Positions 17,610 to 29,864 of a DNA stretch of 64,000 nucleotides are shown one piece after another (within the stretch, counting starts at the first letter, position 1; each line of letters starts with the position of its first letter). The DNA comes from Actinomycetota bacterium (GTDB lineage Bacteria; Actinomycetota; Acidimicrobiia; Acidimicrobiales; Ilumatobacteraceae): assembly GCA_016871295.1 (NCBI GenBank), contig VFZD01000002.1, forward strand, positions 19,950 to 83,949. The letters run 5' to 3'. A model generated the notes under the pieces. It did not search any database and was not told the origin of the DNA. It saw only the letters and a program-made list of their open reading frames with translations. Position numbers and translations under genes: made by a program.

Positions 17610-18863
17610 GTGCCTGAATTCAAGACTTCTCCGGGGACGCGCGACATTCTGGCCCCCGACTCCGGTCGGTGGCGCGCATTCCAAGATGTATTCGCCAAGA
17701 CTGTCGAGGCCGCCGGATACACACTGATCATTCCGCCAATGTTCGAAGACCTAGACGTTTTCTTGCGCCTCGGCGAGGCCACCGAGGTGGTCAGCAAAGA
17801 AATGTACGACTTCCATGACAAAGGTGGGCGACACGTGGCGTTGCGACCCGAACAGACGGCGAGCGTCTGTCGGGCGTTTGTCGAGCATCGACCGACCACG
17901 CCATGGAAGGTCTGGTATGCCGGACCAAACTTTCGTTACGAGAAACCCCAACAGGGTCGGTACAGGCAGTTCGATCAGGTGGGCATCGAGGCCCTCGGCA
18001 CCGATGACCCGTTTCTCGATGCCGAGGTGATCGGCCTGGGGGCGAAATTTTTCTCGAATCTCGGGCTCACCCGAGTCAAACTTTCGGTCAACACCCTCGG
18101 CGATGCGGGAGATCGCGCAAGGTATTCCCAAGTGCTGTTCGAATATTTCTCGCGCCACGAGTCGACGCTGTCCAGCGAAAGCAGGGCGACTCTGGCACGC
18201 AATCCGTTGCGGGTGCTCGATTCAAAACGCAAGCCCGATCAAGAGTTGATCGCCAACGCCCCGGCAATACGCGACACGATCGGCGGCGAGGCCAAGGCGC
18301 ACTTCGAGAGCGTGCTCGGGGCCCTCGAGGCGTTGAACGTCCCTTATCAGGTCAACAACCGTCTGGTTCGCGGCCTCGACTATTACCGACGAACGACTTT
18401 TGAATTCGTTTCGACCGTGCTCGAATCGGCGCACACGGCGATCGGTGGTGGCGGGCGGTACGACGGGCTGGTCGAGGCCTTGGGTGGCCCCGCCACGCCC
18501 GGCATCGGGTTCGCCCTCGGATTAGATCGAACGTTGTTGGCCTGCGACGCCGAGGGCGCGTTCGCCGCACCCAAAAACACAGTCGAAGTTTTCGTGGTCG
18601 ACACCGTCGACGGAATGCACGCCCAAACGATCTGCAACTTGCTCCGTGCGAGCGGCGTAACCGCCGATCGCGCCTACGACTTGCGCAGCATGAAGGCCCA
18701 AATGAAGGCGGCCGATCGCAGTGGTGCGTCGGTGGCGCTGATAATCGGCCCGGGCGAGGCGCAAAACTCGACAATAACGCTGCGTCCGATGAATTCGGGC
18801 GAACAATATTCGATCCCGCGCAGCGATCTCGTCGGCGAGGTTTTGAAGGTGTTGAGACGATGA
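17610..18863 (+). CDS. hisS: Histidyl-tRNA synthetase
   Basis: Class II synthetase charging tRNA-His, 417 residues. Motif 2 region FRYEKPQQGRYRQFDQ, the histidine-specific RGLDYYRRTTFEF and GGGGRYDGLVE, and a C-terminal anticodon-binding domain starting near VEVFVVDTVDG are visible. The GTG start fits a leaderless promoter. The stop overlaps aspS (ATGA). Confidence 0.96.
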   Translation: MPEFKTSPGTRDILAPDSGRWRAFQDVFAKTVEAAGYTLIIPPMFEDLDVFLRLGEATEVVSKEMYDFHDKGGRHVALRPEQTASVCRAFVEHRPTTPWKVWYAGPNFRYEKPQQGRYRQFDQVGIEALGTDDPFLDAEVIGLGAKFFSNLGLTRVKLSVNTLGDAGDRARYSQVLFEYFSRHESTLSSESRATLARNPLRVLDSKRKPDQELIANAPAIRDTIGGEAKAHFESVLGALEALNVPYQVNNRLVRGLDYYRRTTFEFVSTVLESAHTAIGGGGRYDGLVEALGGPATPGIGFALGLDRTLLACDAEGAFAAPKNTVEVFVVDTVDGMHAQTICNLLRASGVTADRAYDLRSMKAQMKAADRSGASVALIIGPGEAQNSTITLRPMNSGEQYSIPRSDLVGEVLKVLRR

Positions 18864-20641
18864 CCAAGACACACGAGAACTTGCAAGCCACCGCGATGAG
18901 ATCGCATCTGTGCGGCGACCTTCGCCCCGAAAACGTCGGCGATGAGGTGACGCTTTGTGGTTGGGTCGGGCGAAGGAGAGAGCACGGCGAGCATCTGGCG
19001 TTTCTCGACCTTCGCGACTTCAGCGGCGTCGTGCAGTGCGTCGTCGACAACAAGGTCGATGTGCGCAGCGAATGGGTGGTTCAAGTCAGGGGCAAGGTGA
19101 ACCTTCGCCCGGTCGGCACGGCCAACGAAAGTCTTCCGACCGGCAAGGTCGAGTTGGTCGATTGCCAGATTCAGGTGTTGAACAACGCCGAACCACCACC
19201 GTTTCCGATCGACCAGCGGGGCGATGAAGTCGACGAGAACGTTCGCCTCAAGTACAGGTATCTCGATATTCGACGCGAGAGAATGCAGAAGAACCTCCGT
19301 TTGCGCGCGGTGGTCAACTCGGCGATCAGAGGATCCATGGAGTCGCAGGGGTTCACCGAAATCGAAACACCGTTGCTGATGCCCAGCACCCCCGAGGGCG
19401 CCCGAGAGTTTCTCGTGCCGTCGCGCAACGAGCCGGGGTCTTTCTACGCGTTGCCCCAGTCGCCGCAACTCTGGAAACAATTGCTGATGGTTGCCGGCAT
19501 CGATCGCTATTACCAGATCGCCAAGTGTCTTCGCGACGAGGACCTGAGGGCCGACCGTCAATACGAGTTCATGCAACTGGACGCCGAAATGAGTTTCGTC
19601 GACGAAGACGACGTGATGTCGATGATCTCGACGGCGGTTGTCGCCGCGACAAAGGCCGCCACGGGCGTCGAGCCGCCAGCCATCGAGCGAATGAGATGGT
19701 CCGACGCAATGAACAACTACGGTTCCGACAAACCCGACCTTCGCTTCGAGATGAAGTTGTTCGAGTTGACCGCGACTTTTTCATCCACCTCGTTCAAGGC
19801 GTTCGCGGGCGCGGAGTCGATCAAGGGCATCTGTGTGCGGGCCGCCGAATTTCCCCGACAGGCCGCAAGCGGACGCAGCAAACTCGATGCCTTGACCGAA
19901 AAAGCCAAGAAGATGGGCGCCAAGGGTCTGGTTTGGATCAAGGTCGGCGAGGCGAACGTGCTCGACTCACCGGTCGCCAAGTTTTTTTCGGCCGAGGAAC
20001 AATCGGCGTTGTTGAGCCAGACACACGCCACGCCGGGCGATTTGATTCTGATCGTCGCCGATTCGTGGTCGACCACCTGCGACGTGCTCGGCCAACTGCG
20101 CAATGACCTGGGCCGTCCTCCCGTTCACGAGGGCCCCTATAGATATGTATGGGTCGTCGACTTTCCGCTGTTCGTCGGCATCAACCCGACCACCAACAAA
20201 CCCCAACCGGGACATCATCCGTTCTGCCACCCGCACCCCGAGGATCTCGACCGACTCGAGCGCGATCCGCTGTCGGTGAGGGCGCTGGCCTACGACCTGG
20301 TTTTGAACGGATGGGAGCTCGGCTCGGGTTCGATTCGAATTCATGAGCCCGAGCTTCAGCGTCGGGTGTTCAGGCAATTGGGTATTTCCGACTCAGATGC
20401 CGACACAAGATTCGGTTTCTTTCTGCAACCGTTCAAATACGGGGCGCCACCGCACGGCGGTTTCGCCTTCGGAATCGATCGGCTCGTGGCGATTTTGGCG
20501 GGCGAAGAGAACATCCGCGAAGTTGTCGCTTTTCCGAAGACCCAGTCCGGCTCAGATCCGATGACCAACGCCCCGACGACGGTCAACGCCGCACAGCTAC
20601 AGGAACTCGGAATCAGGTTGTTGCCCCCGGCCGCGAAATGA
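18860..20641 (+). CDS. aspS: Aspartyl-tRNA synthetase, predicted non-discriminating (Asp/Asn)
   Basis: Bacterial-type class II AspRS of 593 residues: N-terminal OB fold (VTLCGWVGRRREHGEHLAFL), catalytic core with QSPQLWKQLLMVAG, YQIAKCLRDEDLRADRQ and the GAD insertion, and the C-terminal FGIDRLVAILAGEENIREV. His42 aligns with His31 of Pseudomonas AspRS, a residue linked to charging both tRNA-Asp and tRNA-Asn; a Gly follows RPV as in that class. Met13 (18896) is an alternative start closer to the usual N-terminus. Confidence 0.95.
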   Translation: MTKTHENLQATAMRSHLCGDLRPENVGDEVTLCGWVGRRREHGEHLAFLDLRDFSGVVQCVVDNKVDVRSEWVVQVRGKVNLRPVGTANESLPTGKVELVDCQIQVLNNAEPPPFPIDQRGDEVDENVRLKYRYLDIRRERMQKNLRLRAVVNSAIRGSMESQGFTEIETPLLMPSTPEGAREFLVPSRNEPGSFYALPQSPQLWKQLLMVAGIDRYYQIAKCLRDEDLRADRQYEFMQLDAEMSFVDEDDVMSMISTAVVAATKAATGVEPPAIERMRWSDAMNNYGSDKPDLRFEMKLFELTATFSSTSFKAFAGAESIKGICVRAAEFPRQAASGRSKLDALTEKAKKMGAKGLVWIKVGEANVLDSPVAKFFSAEEQSALLSQTHATPGDLILIVADSWSTTCDVLGQLRNDLGRPPVHEGPYRYVWVVDFPLFVGINPTTNKPQPGHHPFCHPHPEDLDRLERDPLSVRALAYDLVLNGWELGSGSIRIHEPELQRRVFRQLGISDSDADTRFGFFLQPFKYGAPPHGGFAFGIDRLVAILAGEENIREVVAFPKTQSGSDPMTNAPTTVNAAQLQELGIRLLPPAAK

Positions 20642-21930
20642 AAGACGATTTGTTCACCGCCGCCGCGGCTGAACGCCTCAAATCACAAGCGCCGTTGGCG
20701 GCGCGTCTGCGCCCCCGATCATTGGACGAAATCGTCGGTCAACAGCACTTGCTGGCCGAGCATTCGCCGCTCAGGGTGCTGATCGAAAGCGACCGAATTT
20801 CTTCGGTCATTTTCTGGGGGCCGCCCGGCACGGGGAAAACGACGCTCGCCGAGGTCGTGGCGTTGACGACGAATCGATTTTTCGAACGGCTCTCGGCCGT
20901 CAGCGCGGGCGTCAAAGATGTGCGCGAGGCGATCGATCTCGCCGCTGAACGGCTCGGACAACTCGGAAAGGGCACGATCGTGTTCATCGACGAGATCCAT
21001 CGATTCTCGACTTCCCAACAAGATGCGCTGTTGACCTCGGTCGAAGCGGGTGTCATTACTTTGATCGGCGCCACCACGGAGAACCCGTATTTCGAACTGA
21101 ACGCGCCGTTGCGCAGTCGCTCGACTCTTTTTCGCCTCGAGCCGTTGCAGCCGGGTGACGTGTTGGAACTTCTGCGTCGTGGCGTCGAGGCAGAGTCTGT
21201 CAAGGCCGACGCCGATGCGCTCGACGCACTTGCCCAGCGCTGCGCCGGAGACGCCCGTCAAGCGTTGACCGCTCTCGAGGTGGCGTGCGCTTTGTCGCAT
21301 GAGAACGATCGTCGCTTGACGATGGGTCATGTCGATGCCGCGCTCGGTGTCAGCGCCCTGCGCTACGGTCGCGACGATCATTACGACGTCGTGTCGGCAT
21401 TCATCAAGAGCATTCGTGGATCAGATCCACAGGCAGGGTTGTTCTGGTTGGCGCGAATGCTCGAGTCGGGAGACGACGCGAGGTTCATCGCCCGACGCCT
21501 CGTGATTTTGGCCAGCGAAGATATCGGCATGGCTGATTCGAACGCGCTGGTAGTGGCCGTCGCCGCGGCGACGGCGCTCGAGCATGTTGGTTTGCCCGAG
21601 GCGCAATTGAATTTGGCCCAGGCGGTCGTCTATTTGGCCAATGCGCCGAAGAGCAATCGGGTCGCGCTCGGCATCTGGTCGGCCAGAGAAGACATTCGTC
21701 GGGGAGTCAGCGCCGAGGTGCCCGCGCATTTGCGCGACGCCCACTACCAGGGGGCGAAAGATTTCGGTCACGGCGTCGGCTATTCGTATCCGCACGATGA
21801 TCCGCGAGGTTGGGTCGAGCAGCAATACTTGCCGGATGAAGTTGATGGTTCACCGGCACGCAAAGCCGTTTATTACGAACCGTCGACTCACGGACAAGAG
21901 AGCGAAATCGCGAAACGAACCCGCGAGTAG
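20638..21930 (+). CDS. rarA: Replication-associated recombination ATPase RarA (MgsA)
   Basis: Clamp-loader-like AAA+ ATPase acting at stalled forks and interacting with SSB in known species. Walker A is GPPGTGKTTLAE and Walker B is FIDEIHRFSTSQQD; sensor 1 is in IGATTENPYFELN. A C-terminal tetramerisation domain includes YLANAPKSNR and YPHDDPRGWVEQQYLPD. It has 430 residues and starts inside the aspS stop. Confidence 0.94.
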   Translation: MKDDLFTAAAAERLKSQAPLAARLRPRSLDEIVGQQHLLAEHSPLRVLIESDRISSVIFWGPPGTGKTTLAEVVALTTNRFFERLSAVSAGVKDVREAIDLAAERLGQLGKGTIVFIDEIHRFSTSQQDALLTSVEAGVITLIGATTENPYFELNAPLRSRSTLFRLEPLQPGDVLELLRRGVEAESVKADADALDALAQRCAGDARQALTALEVACALSHENDRRLTMGHVDAALGVSALRYGRDDHYDVVSAFIKSIRGSDPQAGLFWLARMLESGDDARFIARRLVILASEDIGMADSNALVVAVAAATALEHVGLPEAQLNLAQAVVYLANAPKSNRVALGIWSAREDIRRGVSAEVPAHLRDAHYQGAKDFGHGVGYSYPHDDPRGWVEQQYLPDEVDGSPARKAVYYEPSTHGQESEIAKRTRE

Positions 21931-21964
21931 ATAATCCTGGCCGTTCGCCAAGAGCGGTGAATAG

Positions 21965-21970
21965 TAGGAT
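21965..21970 (+). promoter_or_regulatory. -10 element of alaS (leaderless type)
   Basis: TAGGAT lies 8 nt before the alaS ATG at 21979, with no Shine-Dalgarno. Confidence 0.5.
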
Positions 21971-21978
21971 CGTCTCGT

Positions 21979-24597
<2,619 letters not shown>

Positions 24598-24604
24598 ACC
24601 GCTG

Positions 24605-25030
24605 ATGCGAAGTCTCGGTATCGACCTGGGTTCGAAACGAGTCGGCGTGGCGATGAGCGACAGCAGTGGAACCATCGCCTCACCACTCACGGTCATTGTC
24701 CGCGGCCCGAACCGGGCGCAAGATCACAAGAAGATTCAACAACTCATCGACGAATACGAGGTCGACTGCGTGGTCGTGGGAATGCCGATCAGCATGTCGG
24801 GAAAACTGGGCACGGCGGCAAACAGCGCGCAAGATGAGATCTCCGAGATGAGAAACACGCTGACCGTGCCGATCTACTCGTATGACGAGCGGTTGACCTC
24901 AAAAACCGCGAACGATTCGATGATCATGGCGAATATGAAGGCCCAGGCTCGCCGTCGCATCGTCGACAAGATCGCCGCCGCCGTGATGCTGCAGGGTTGG
25001 CTCGACCACGCCGACAGGAAAAAGTCGTGA
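24605..25030 (+). CDS. ruvX: Putative pre-16S rRNA nuclease / Holliday junction resolvase RuvX (YqgF)
   Basis: RNase H-fold nuclease, 141 residues. The catalytic acidic positions lie in GIDLGSKRVGVAMSD, near VVVGMPISMSGKLG, and in SYDERLTSKTA. In E. coli YqgF is tied to 16S 5'-end processing, while older work proposed resolvase activity. ATG 24605 gives the family N-terminus MRSLGIDLGS; longer upstream readings run into alaS. It precedes mltG as in most actinobacteria. Confidence 0.93.
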   Translation: MRSLGIDLGSKRVGVAMSDSSGTIASPLTVIVRGPNRAQDHKKIQQLIDEYEVDCVVVGMPISMSGKLGTAANSAQDEISEMRNTLTVPIYSYDERLTSKTANDSMIMANMKAQARRRIVDKIAAAVMLQGWLDHADRKKS

Positions 25031-26226
25031 ACCCCGAAGAGATCAAATGGCAAGAAGACTCGTGGGACGGCCCGGATGCCTGGGGCTCGAGCGACTTCGA
25101 GCAGGACATCGTCGAAAACCGACCCGACCCGCGCATCGTCCTGATCGTGTTGGCGGTCGTGATGAGTCTGATCGTGGCGGTCGGGGCGATCGGAATCTGG
25201 TATTTGCGACAGCTGAACCCGCCCGATCTGGTCGGCGCGGGTGGGCAATCGGCGACGAACTTCACGGTCAACCCCAACGACTCGCTCGTGGCGGTGAGCG
25301 AGCGTCTTCAAAACGAGGGGTTCATCGTCAACGCCGGGGTCTTTCGCTGGTATGTCGCGCGTAACGGCGGGATCGACCTGCAGCCCGGCTATTACCAACT
25401 AATCCCGCGCAGCCATGTCGGCGACATCATGAAAGTTTTGAACACCAGCCCATCGATGACGTTCACCAAGGTGACTTTCCCCGAGGGTTTCACGGTTGCA
25501 AAAATCGCGGCCCGTCTCGGCGAAAAAATTCCGCGCATTTCAGCCGAAGATTTTCTGGCAACTGCGGCGAACCCCGACTTTGTTTCGTTGTTCGGGCCCG
25601 CCGACCCCGGTCGAACCGACGGTGCGCCATTTCGCCTCGAAGGTTTGTTGTTCCCCGACACATACCAGATATCGGGTGACGAGGGTGCCGCATCGATAGT
25701 CGATCGGATGTTGCGGTTGATGGAGCGCGTCGGACGCCAGGAGGGCATCGAAGAGTCGACGACGAAAGTTGGGCGATCGCCGTATGAAGTCTTGATCATC
25801 GCATCGTTGATCGAACGCGAGGCCAAACTCGAAGTGGATCGGGCGAAGATCGCGAGGGTCATCTACAACAGGCTCGAGCGTGGCATGCCGCTTCAAGTCG
25901 ACGCAACGCTCTATTACAACGCCGCTGAAGGCGTCTCGTTCAGCGACTTGATGGCCACCGATTCGCAGTACAACTCGTATCTATATAAGGGTCTGCCGCC
26001 GACCCCGATCGCCAACCCCGGTCGTGCGGCGATTCGAGCGGCGCTGAACCCGGCACCGAACCCGCCCCTGAGCGACCCGATTTGCAAAGGGATCAAGCAG
26101 GCATCGCGGTGCGCGTACATCTACTACGTGTTGAGCGACGCCAACGGCGGCCATACTTTCGCCGCGACCTTGCAAGACCACGAGAAAAATGTCGAGGCGG
26201 CGCGCCAAGCGGGCGTCCTCCCATGA
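25027..26226 (+). CDS. mltG: Endolytic murein transglycosylase MltG
   Basis: YceG/MltG cuts nascent glycan strands and helps set their length at the membrane. The 399-residue protein has a cytoplasmic N-terminus, a membrane helix at about residues 38-60 and an extracytoplasmic YceG domain. The active-site segment is IASLIEREAKLEVDRAKIA, where the Glu of LIERE is the catalytic residue in E. coli. The RVIYNRLERGMPLQVDATLYY motif follows. GTG 25027 overlaps the ruvX stop (GTGA). Confidence 0.93.
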   Translation: MNPEEIKWQEDSWDGPDAWGSSDFEQDIVENRPDPRIVLIVLAVVMSLIVAVGAIGIWYLRQLNPPDLVGAGGQSATNFTVNPNDSLVAVSERLQNEGFIVNAGVFRWYVARNGGIDLQPGYYQLIPRSHVGDIMKVLNTSPSMTFTKVTFPEGFTVAKIAARLGEKIPRISAEDFLATAANPDFVSLFGPADPGRTDGAPFRLEGLLFPDTYQISGDEGAASIVDRMLRLMERVGRQEGIEESTTKVGRSPYEVLIIASLIEREAKLEVDRAKIARVIYNRLERGMPLQVDATLYYNAAEGVSFSDLMATDSQYNSYLYKGLPPTPIANPGRAAIRAALNPAPNPPLSDPICKGIKQASRCAYIYYVLSDANGGHTFAATLQDHEKNVEAARQAGVLP

Positions 26227-27077
26227 CATCTTTGGCGGCGATCATCGGCGATCCCGTGTCGCAGAGCCTCTCGCCGGCGATTCATAATGCGGCGTTCAGG
26301 TCGATGCGCGTGGACTGGTTGTACCTGCCGTTTTTGGTTCAGTCGGGGCGGTTGCGCGAGACCTTCGCGATTCTGCCTCGCTTCGACGTCGTCGGTCTCT
26401 CGGTGACGATGCCGCACAAGGCCGAGGTCGCAAGAATCGTCGGCGAGATCGGCGACGTCGATGAAACCGTGGCGATTATCGGTGCGGCGAACACCGTTCA
26501 CTTTCGACCCGATGGTTCGATACATGCGACGAACACCGATGGCCAAGGTTGTTGCGCGGCGATCGTCGAAGCGACGGGTGCGGATTTGGCAAGGTGTCGG
26601 GTCGTGGTCGTCGGTGCCGGTTCCACCGCCGCGGCGGTTGCACATGCACTGGTTCTCAATAACGCCAAAGATGTCGCGGTCGTCAACCGCACGGCTGCCC
26701 GAGCGAACGAATTGGCGAAAAAGTTGAACGGTCGATGCCGAGTCGTCGAACCGAGCGACGTCGAGTCGGCCGTCAAGCAGGCCCAGATCATCGTCAATAC
26801 GACACCGGTGGGTTTCAACCCGAGCAATCTTCAGGGCGCTGCTACCGAGTCGCCGATCGACACAAAATTTTTGCACGCGGAACATGTCGTCGTCGACGCG
26901 GTTTATCGGCCATTGATGACCCCGTTGTTGACGGCGGCCGAAAATGTCGGGGCAAAAGTCGTGGATGGCTTGGCGATGTTGGTTCATCAGGCTGCGCTCC
27001 AACAAAAGGTCTGGTTGGGTGTCGCCGGAGACGTCGACTTGATGCGACAAACTGCGCTGTCAGCGATGCAAAGGTAG
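26223..27077 (+). CDS. aroE: Shikimate dehydrogenase
   Basis: Reduces 3-dehydroshikimate to shikimate, probably with NADPH. Family marks in the 284-residue protein: IIGDPVSQSLSPAIHNAAF at the N-terminus, SVTMPHKAEV with the catalytic lysine, NTDGQG, and the dinucleotide loop VVGAGSTAAAVAHAL. ATG 26223 sits in the mltG stop. It opens the run of chorismate pathway genes aroE-C-K-B-Q. Confidence 0.94.
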   Translation: MTSLAAIIGDPVSQSLSPAIHNAAFRSMRVDWLYLPFLVQSGRLRETFAILPRFDVVGLSVTMPHKAEVARIVGEIGDVDETVAIIGAANTVHFRPDGSIHATNTDGQGCCAAIVEATGADLARCRVVVVGAGSTAAAVAHALVLNNAKDVAVVNRTAARANELAKKLNGRCRVVEPSDVESAVKQAQIIVNTTPVGFNPSNLQGAATESPIDTKFLHAEHVVVDAVYRPLMTPLLTAAENVGAKVVDGLAMLVHQAALQQKVWLGVAGDVDLMRQTALSAMQR

Positions 27078-27080
27078 CCT
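27075..27080 (+). promoter_or_regulatory. Possible internal -10 element before aroC (leaderless type)
   Basis: TAGCCT overlaps the aroE stop codon and ends 7 nt before the aroC ATG at 27088. It could give the later aro genes their own start point. Confidence 0.35.
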
Positions 27081-27087
27081 GAAAGTC

Positions 27088-28251
27088 ATGCTTCGTTACT
27101 TGACGGCTGGAGAAAGTCACGGTCAAGCACTCGTCGTGATCGTCGAAGGTTTGCCGGCCGGTCTCAAGGTCACGACCGGTGACATCAGCGACGAGTTGGC
27201 GCGGCGCCGACTCGGCTTTGGTCGCGGCCCGCGTCAAAAGTTCGAGCAGGACGAGGTCGTGCTGGTCGGCGGAGTTCGCCATGGTCGCACACTTGGCTCG
27301 CCCGTGGCGATCGAAATCAAGAACAGCGAGTGGTTCAGAAGCGACGTCTGGCACGAAGAAATGTCTCCGGCGCCCGGCGCGACCAAGAAACCATTGACCC
27401 AGCCCCGACCCGGCCACGCCGACCTGACGGGAATGCAAAAATACGGCTTCAACGATGCCCGAGATGTGCTCGAGCGGGCGAGTGCGCGAGAAACCGCTGC
27501 CCGCGTGGCTGCGGGAGCGCTGGCAAAGCTGCTGCTGCAAGAAATCGGGGTATCGGTCATCTCGCATGTTTTGCAGTTGGGTTCGGCCCGAAGCGAGAAC
27601 GTCGTCCGACCGACATTGCTCGACCTCGACAAGGTCGATGAATCGCCCGTTCGCTGTTTCGACCCGCTTGCCGAGGCGCGCATGATCACAGAAATCGAGC
27701 AGGCCGCCAAGGAAGGCGACAGTTTGGGTGGCATCGTCGAGGTGTTGGCCTACGGGTTGCCCGTCGGTTTGGGCAGTTATGTGCATTGGGACAGAAAACT
27801 CGACGGGCTTCTGGCGCAGGCGGTCATGAGCATTCAGGCCGTGAAAGGCGTGGAGATCGGCGATGGTTTCGAGGTCGCCTCGCGACGCGGTAGCAACGCC
27901 CATGACGCGATCATCTGGAGCGAAGCCGAAAAGAAATACATTCGCCGAACCACCTTGGCCGGGGGCACCGAGGGCGGCATGTCGACGGGCGAGATTTTGG
28001 TCGTCAGGGCGGCGATGAAACCGTTGGCGACGCTCAACAAGCCCTCGCTGAAAACGGTCGATACGGTCACGAAACAAGAGACGGTCAGCTTCAAAGAACG
28101 CACCGATGTCACGGCCGTGCCGGCGATGGGGGTCGTCGCTGAAACGATGGTCGCCCTGGTGCTGGCCCAAGAGGCGCAGAGAAATTTCGGCGGCGACAAT
28201 ATCGACGATTTCGTGAACAACGCCCAAAGTTTCGCCAAGAGAATCGTTTGA
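27088..28251 (+). CDS. aroC: Chorismate synthase
   Basis: FMN-dependent enzyme turning EPSP into chorismate. The 387-residue protein begins MLRYLTAGESHGQALVVIVEG and carries RPGHADLTGMQKYGFNDAR and RRGSNAHDAI, all family signatures. EPSP synthase (aroA) is not in the window. aroK starts within its stop codon. Confidence 0.96.
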   Translation: MLRYLTAGESHGQALVVIVEGLPAGLKVTTGDISDELARRRLGFGRGPRQKFEQDEVVLVGGVRHGRTLGSPVAIEIKNSEWFRSDVWHEEMSPAPGATKKPLTQPRPGHADLTGMQKYGFNDARDVLERASARETAARVAAGALAKLLLQEIGVSVISHVLQLGSARSENVVRPTLLDLDKVDESPVRCFDPLAEARMITEIEQAAKEGDSLGGIVEVLAYGLPVGLGSYVHWDRKLDGLLAQAVMSIQAVKGVEIGDGFEVASRRGSNAHDAIIWSEAEKKYIRRTTLAGGTEGGMSTGEILVVRAAMKPLATLNKPSLKTVDTVTKQETVSFKERTDVTAVPAMGVVAETMVALVLAQEAQRNFGGDNIDDFVNNAQSFAKRIV

Positions 28252-28835
28252 GCTCGTCCCCGCAGGTTGCACGAAACTTCGAATCCCGAAAGTCTGGGCG
28301 CACGATGGTTGTCTTGATTGGTCTGATGGGTACCGGCAAGACAACTGTCGGTCGAAAACTCGCCAACTTCACGGGTCTGAAATTTGTCGACTCCGATGAA
28401 ATGATCGAGGCGCGAAGCGGCCGCAAAGTGCGCGAGATTTTTTCGGAACTCGGCGAAAGCGAGTTTCGCCGCCTCGAAGCGGTCGCTCTGGGCCAGGCCT
28501 GCAGCGATGACGTTGACATTGTTCTGGCCGTCGCCGGCGGGGCGATTCTGAGTCGAGAAAACCGCGAACTGCTGAAGTCATCGACGAAAAATATTGTTTG
28601 GCTCGACGCATCGACACCAACGCTCGTCGAGCGAACCGGTGCCGGTCAGCATCGACCGTTGCTTGCCGACGATCCTGTCGGCATGCTGACCAAGATGCGT
28701 TCGGATCGAGAAAGCCTCTACGCAGAAATCGCCACGCACAAGGTCGTCACCGAGTCGCGTGACGCCGATCAGGTCGTCGCCGAGATCGTTCGCCTCTGCG
28801 AAATCGGCGATATCGCAAAGGCGGCGAAGAAATGA
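28248..28835 (+). CDS. aroK: Shikimate kinase
   Basis: Phosphorylates shikimate with ATP. Walker A is GLMGTGKTTVG, the shikimate-binding Asp is in FVDSDEMIE, the Arg is in EFRRLE, and the Gly pair is in VAGGAIL. The TTG at 28248 overlaps the aroC stop (TTGA) and matches the coupling style of the neighbours, adding a non-conserved lead of 19 residues. ATG 28305 gives a 176-residue protein of classic length and is a real alternative. Confidence 0.92.
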   Translation: MSSSPQVARNFESRKSGRTMVVLIGLMGTGKTTVGRKLANFTGLKFVDSDEMIEARSGRKVREIFSELGESEFRRLEAVALGQACSDDVDIVLAVAGGAILSRENRELLKSSTKNIVWLDASTPTLVERTGAGQHRPLLADDPVGMLTKMRSDRESLYAEIATHKVVTESRDADQVVAEIVRLCEIGDIAKAAKK

Positions 28836-29854
28836 CGATCAACAAAGTCATCGTCGAATTGGGCGAGAGGTCCTACCCCGTATTCATTGGTCACGGCGCG
28901 ATTTCAGAAATCAACACGGTGATACCCAAGACGGCGCAACGCGCGGTGATCGTCACGCAAGAAAACATTCGCTTCGCGGTCAAACTCGACATTCCGTCGA
29001 TCACGGTGCCGATTGCTGACGGCGAACGGAACAAGAACCTCCAGACGATCGAATTTGTGTCGCAGAAGTTCGCCGAGTTCGGCTTGACGCGTGAAGACGT
29101 GGTGATTGGTTTGGGCGGCGGCATGGTCACCGACGTTGCCGGGTACGCCGCGGCGGGTTGGCATCGCGGCACCGCCGTGGTGCATGTCGCAACTTCGTTG
29201 GTCGGCATGGTCGACGCGGCGATCGGGGGCAAGACCGGCGTGAATACGAGCGCCGGAAAAAACTTGATCGGTGCGTTTTGGCAACCGCGAGGGGTGATCT
29301 GTGATCTTGACGCACTGGCGACATTGCCAGAAAACGAAATGCGTTGCGGGCTCGGCGAGATCGCGAAATATCACTTTCTTTCGGGCGATGATCTGTTGAA
29401 ACTCGAGATGCCCGAGCGCGTCGCCCGGTGCGTAAAAATCAAGGCGGAAATCGTCTCGGCCGATGAGCGCGAGGGTGGTCGACGAGCGCTTTTGAACTAC
29501 GGTCACACTCTCGGGCATGCGCTCGAAAGATCCGGCAATTTTTCGTTGGCCCACGGCGAGGCCGTCGCGATCGGCATGATCTTCGCCGCCCACCTGGCCC
29601 ATGTCCTGGGTCGAATCGACCAGGCCCGAGTCGATCAGCACTACAAAGTGATCGGTCAGACATATGGTCTCAAGGTGAAACCCGAGAACAAGATTGATCG
29701 CTCTGAGTTGATCCGGTTGATGCACGGCGACAAGAAGGCCGTCACCGGCCTGACCTTCGTGCTCGATGGTCGTTCCGGCATTGAAACGGTCAAAGACGTC
29801 TCGGAACAGCAGCTGCACCGGGCGTTCGACGCGATGCAACTGGTCGAGAAGTAA
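28832..29854 (+). CDS. aroB: 3-dehydroquinate synthase
   Basis: Converts DAHP to 3-dehydroquinate using NAD and a metal ion. The 340-residue protein shows GLGGGMVTDVAGYAAAGWHRG, VDAAIGGKTGVN and the metal ligand region NYGHTLGHALE. The ATG overlaps the aroK stop. DAHP synthase itself is not in the window. Confidence 0.96.
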   Translation: MTINKVIVELGERSYPVFIGHGAISEINTVIPKTAQRAVIVTQENIRFAVKLDIPSITVPIADGERNKNLQTIEFVSQKFAEFGLTREDVVIGLGGGMVTDVAGYAAAGWHRGTAVVHVATSLVGMVDAAIGGKTGVNTSAGKNLIGAFWQPRGVICDLDALATLPENEMRCGLGEIAKYHFLSGDDLLKLEMPERVARCVKIKAEIVSADEREGGRRALLNYGHTLGHALERSGNFSLAHGEAVAIGMIFAAHLAHVLGRIDQARVDQHYKVIGQTYGLKVKPENKIDRSELIRLMHGDKKAVTGLTFVLDGRSGIETVKDVSEQQLHRAFDAMQLVEK

Positions 29855-29864
29855 TCTGAGAGAC

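Noticed and set aside
17605..17616. ATG just before hisS as the true start
   Set aside because: It reads ATG and two further codons and then TGA, so it cannot start hisS; GTG 17610 reaches the conserved N-terminus.
26842..28344. Minus-strand open frame of 500 codons opposite aroC
   Set aside because: AroC is full length with signatures; the antisense translation is compositionally odd and starts and ends inside neighbouring genes.
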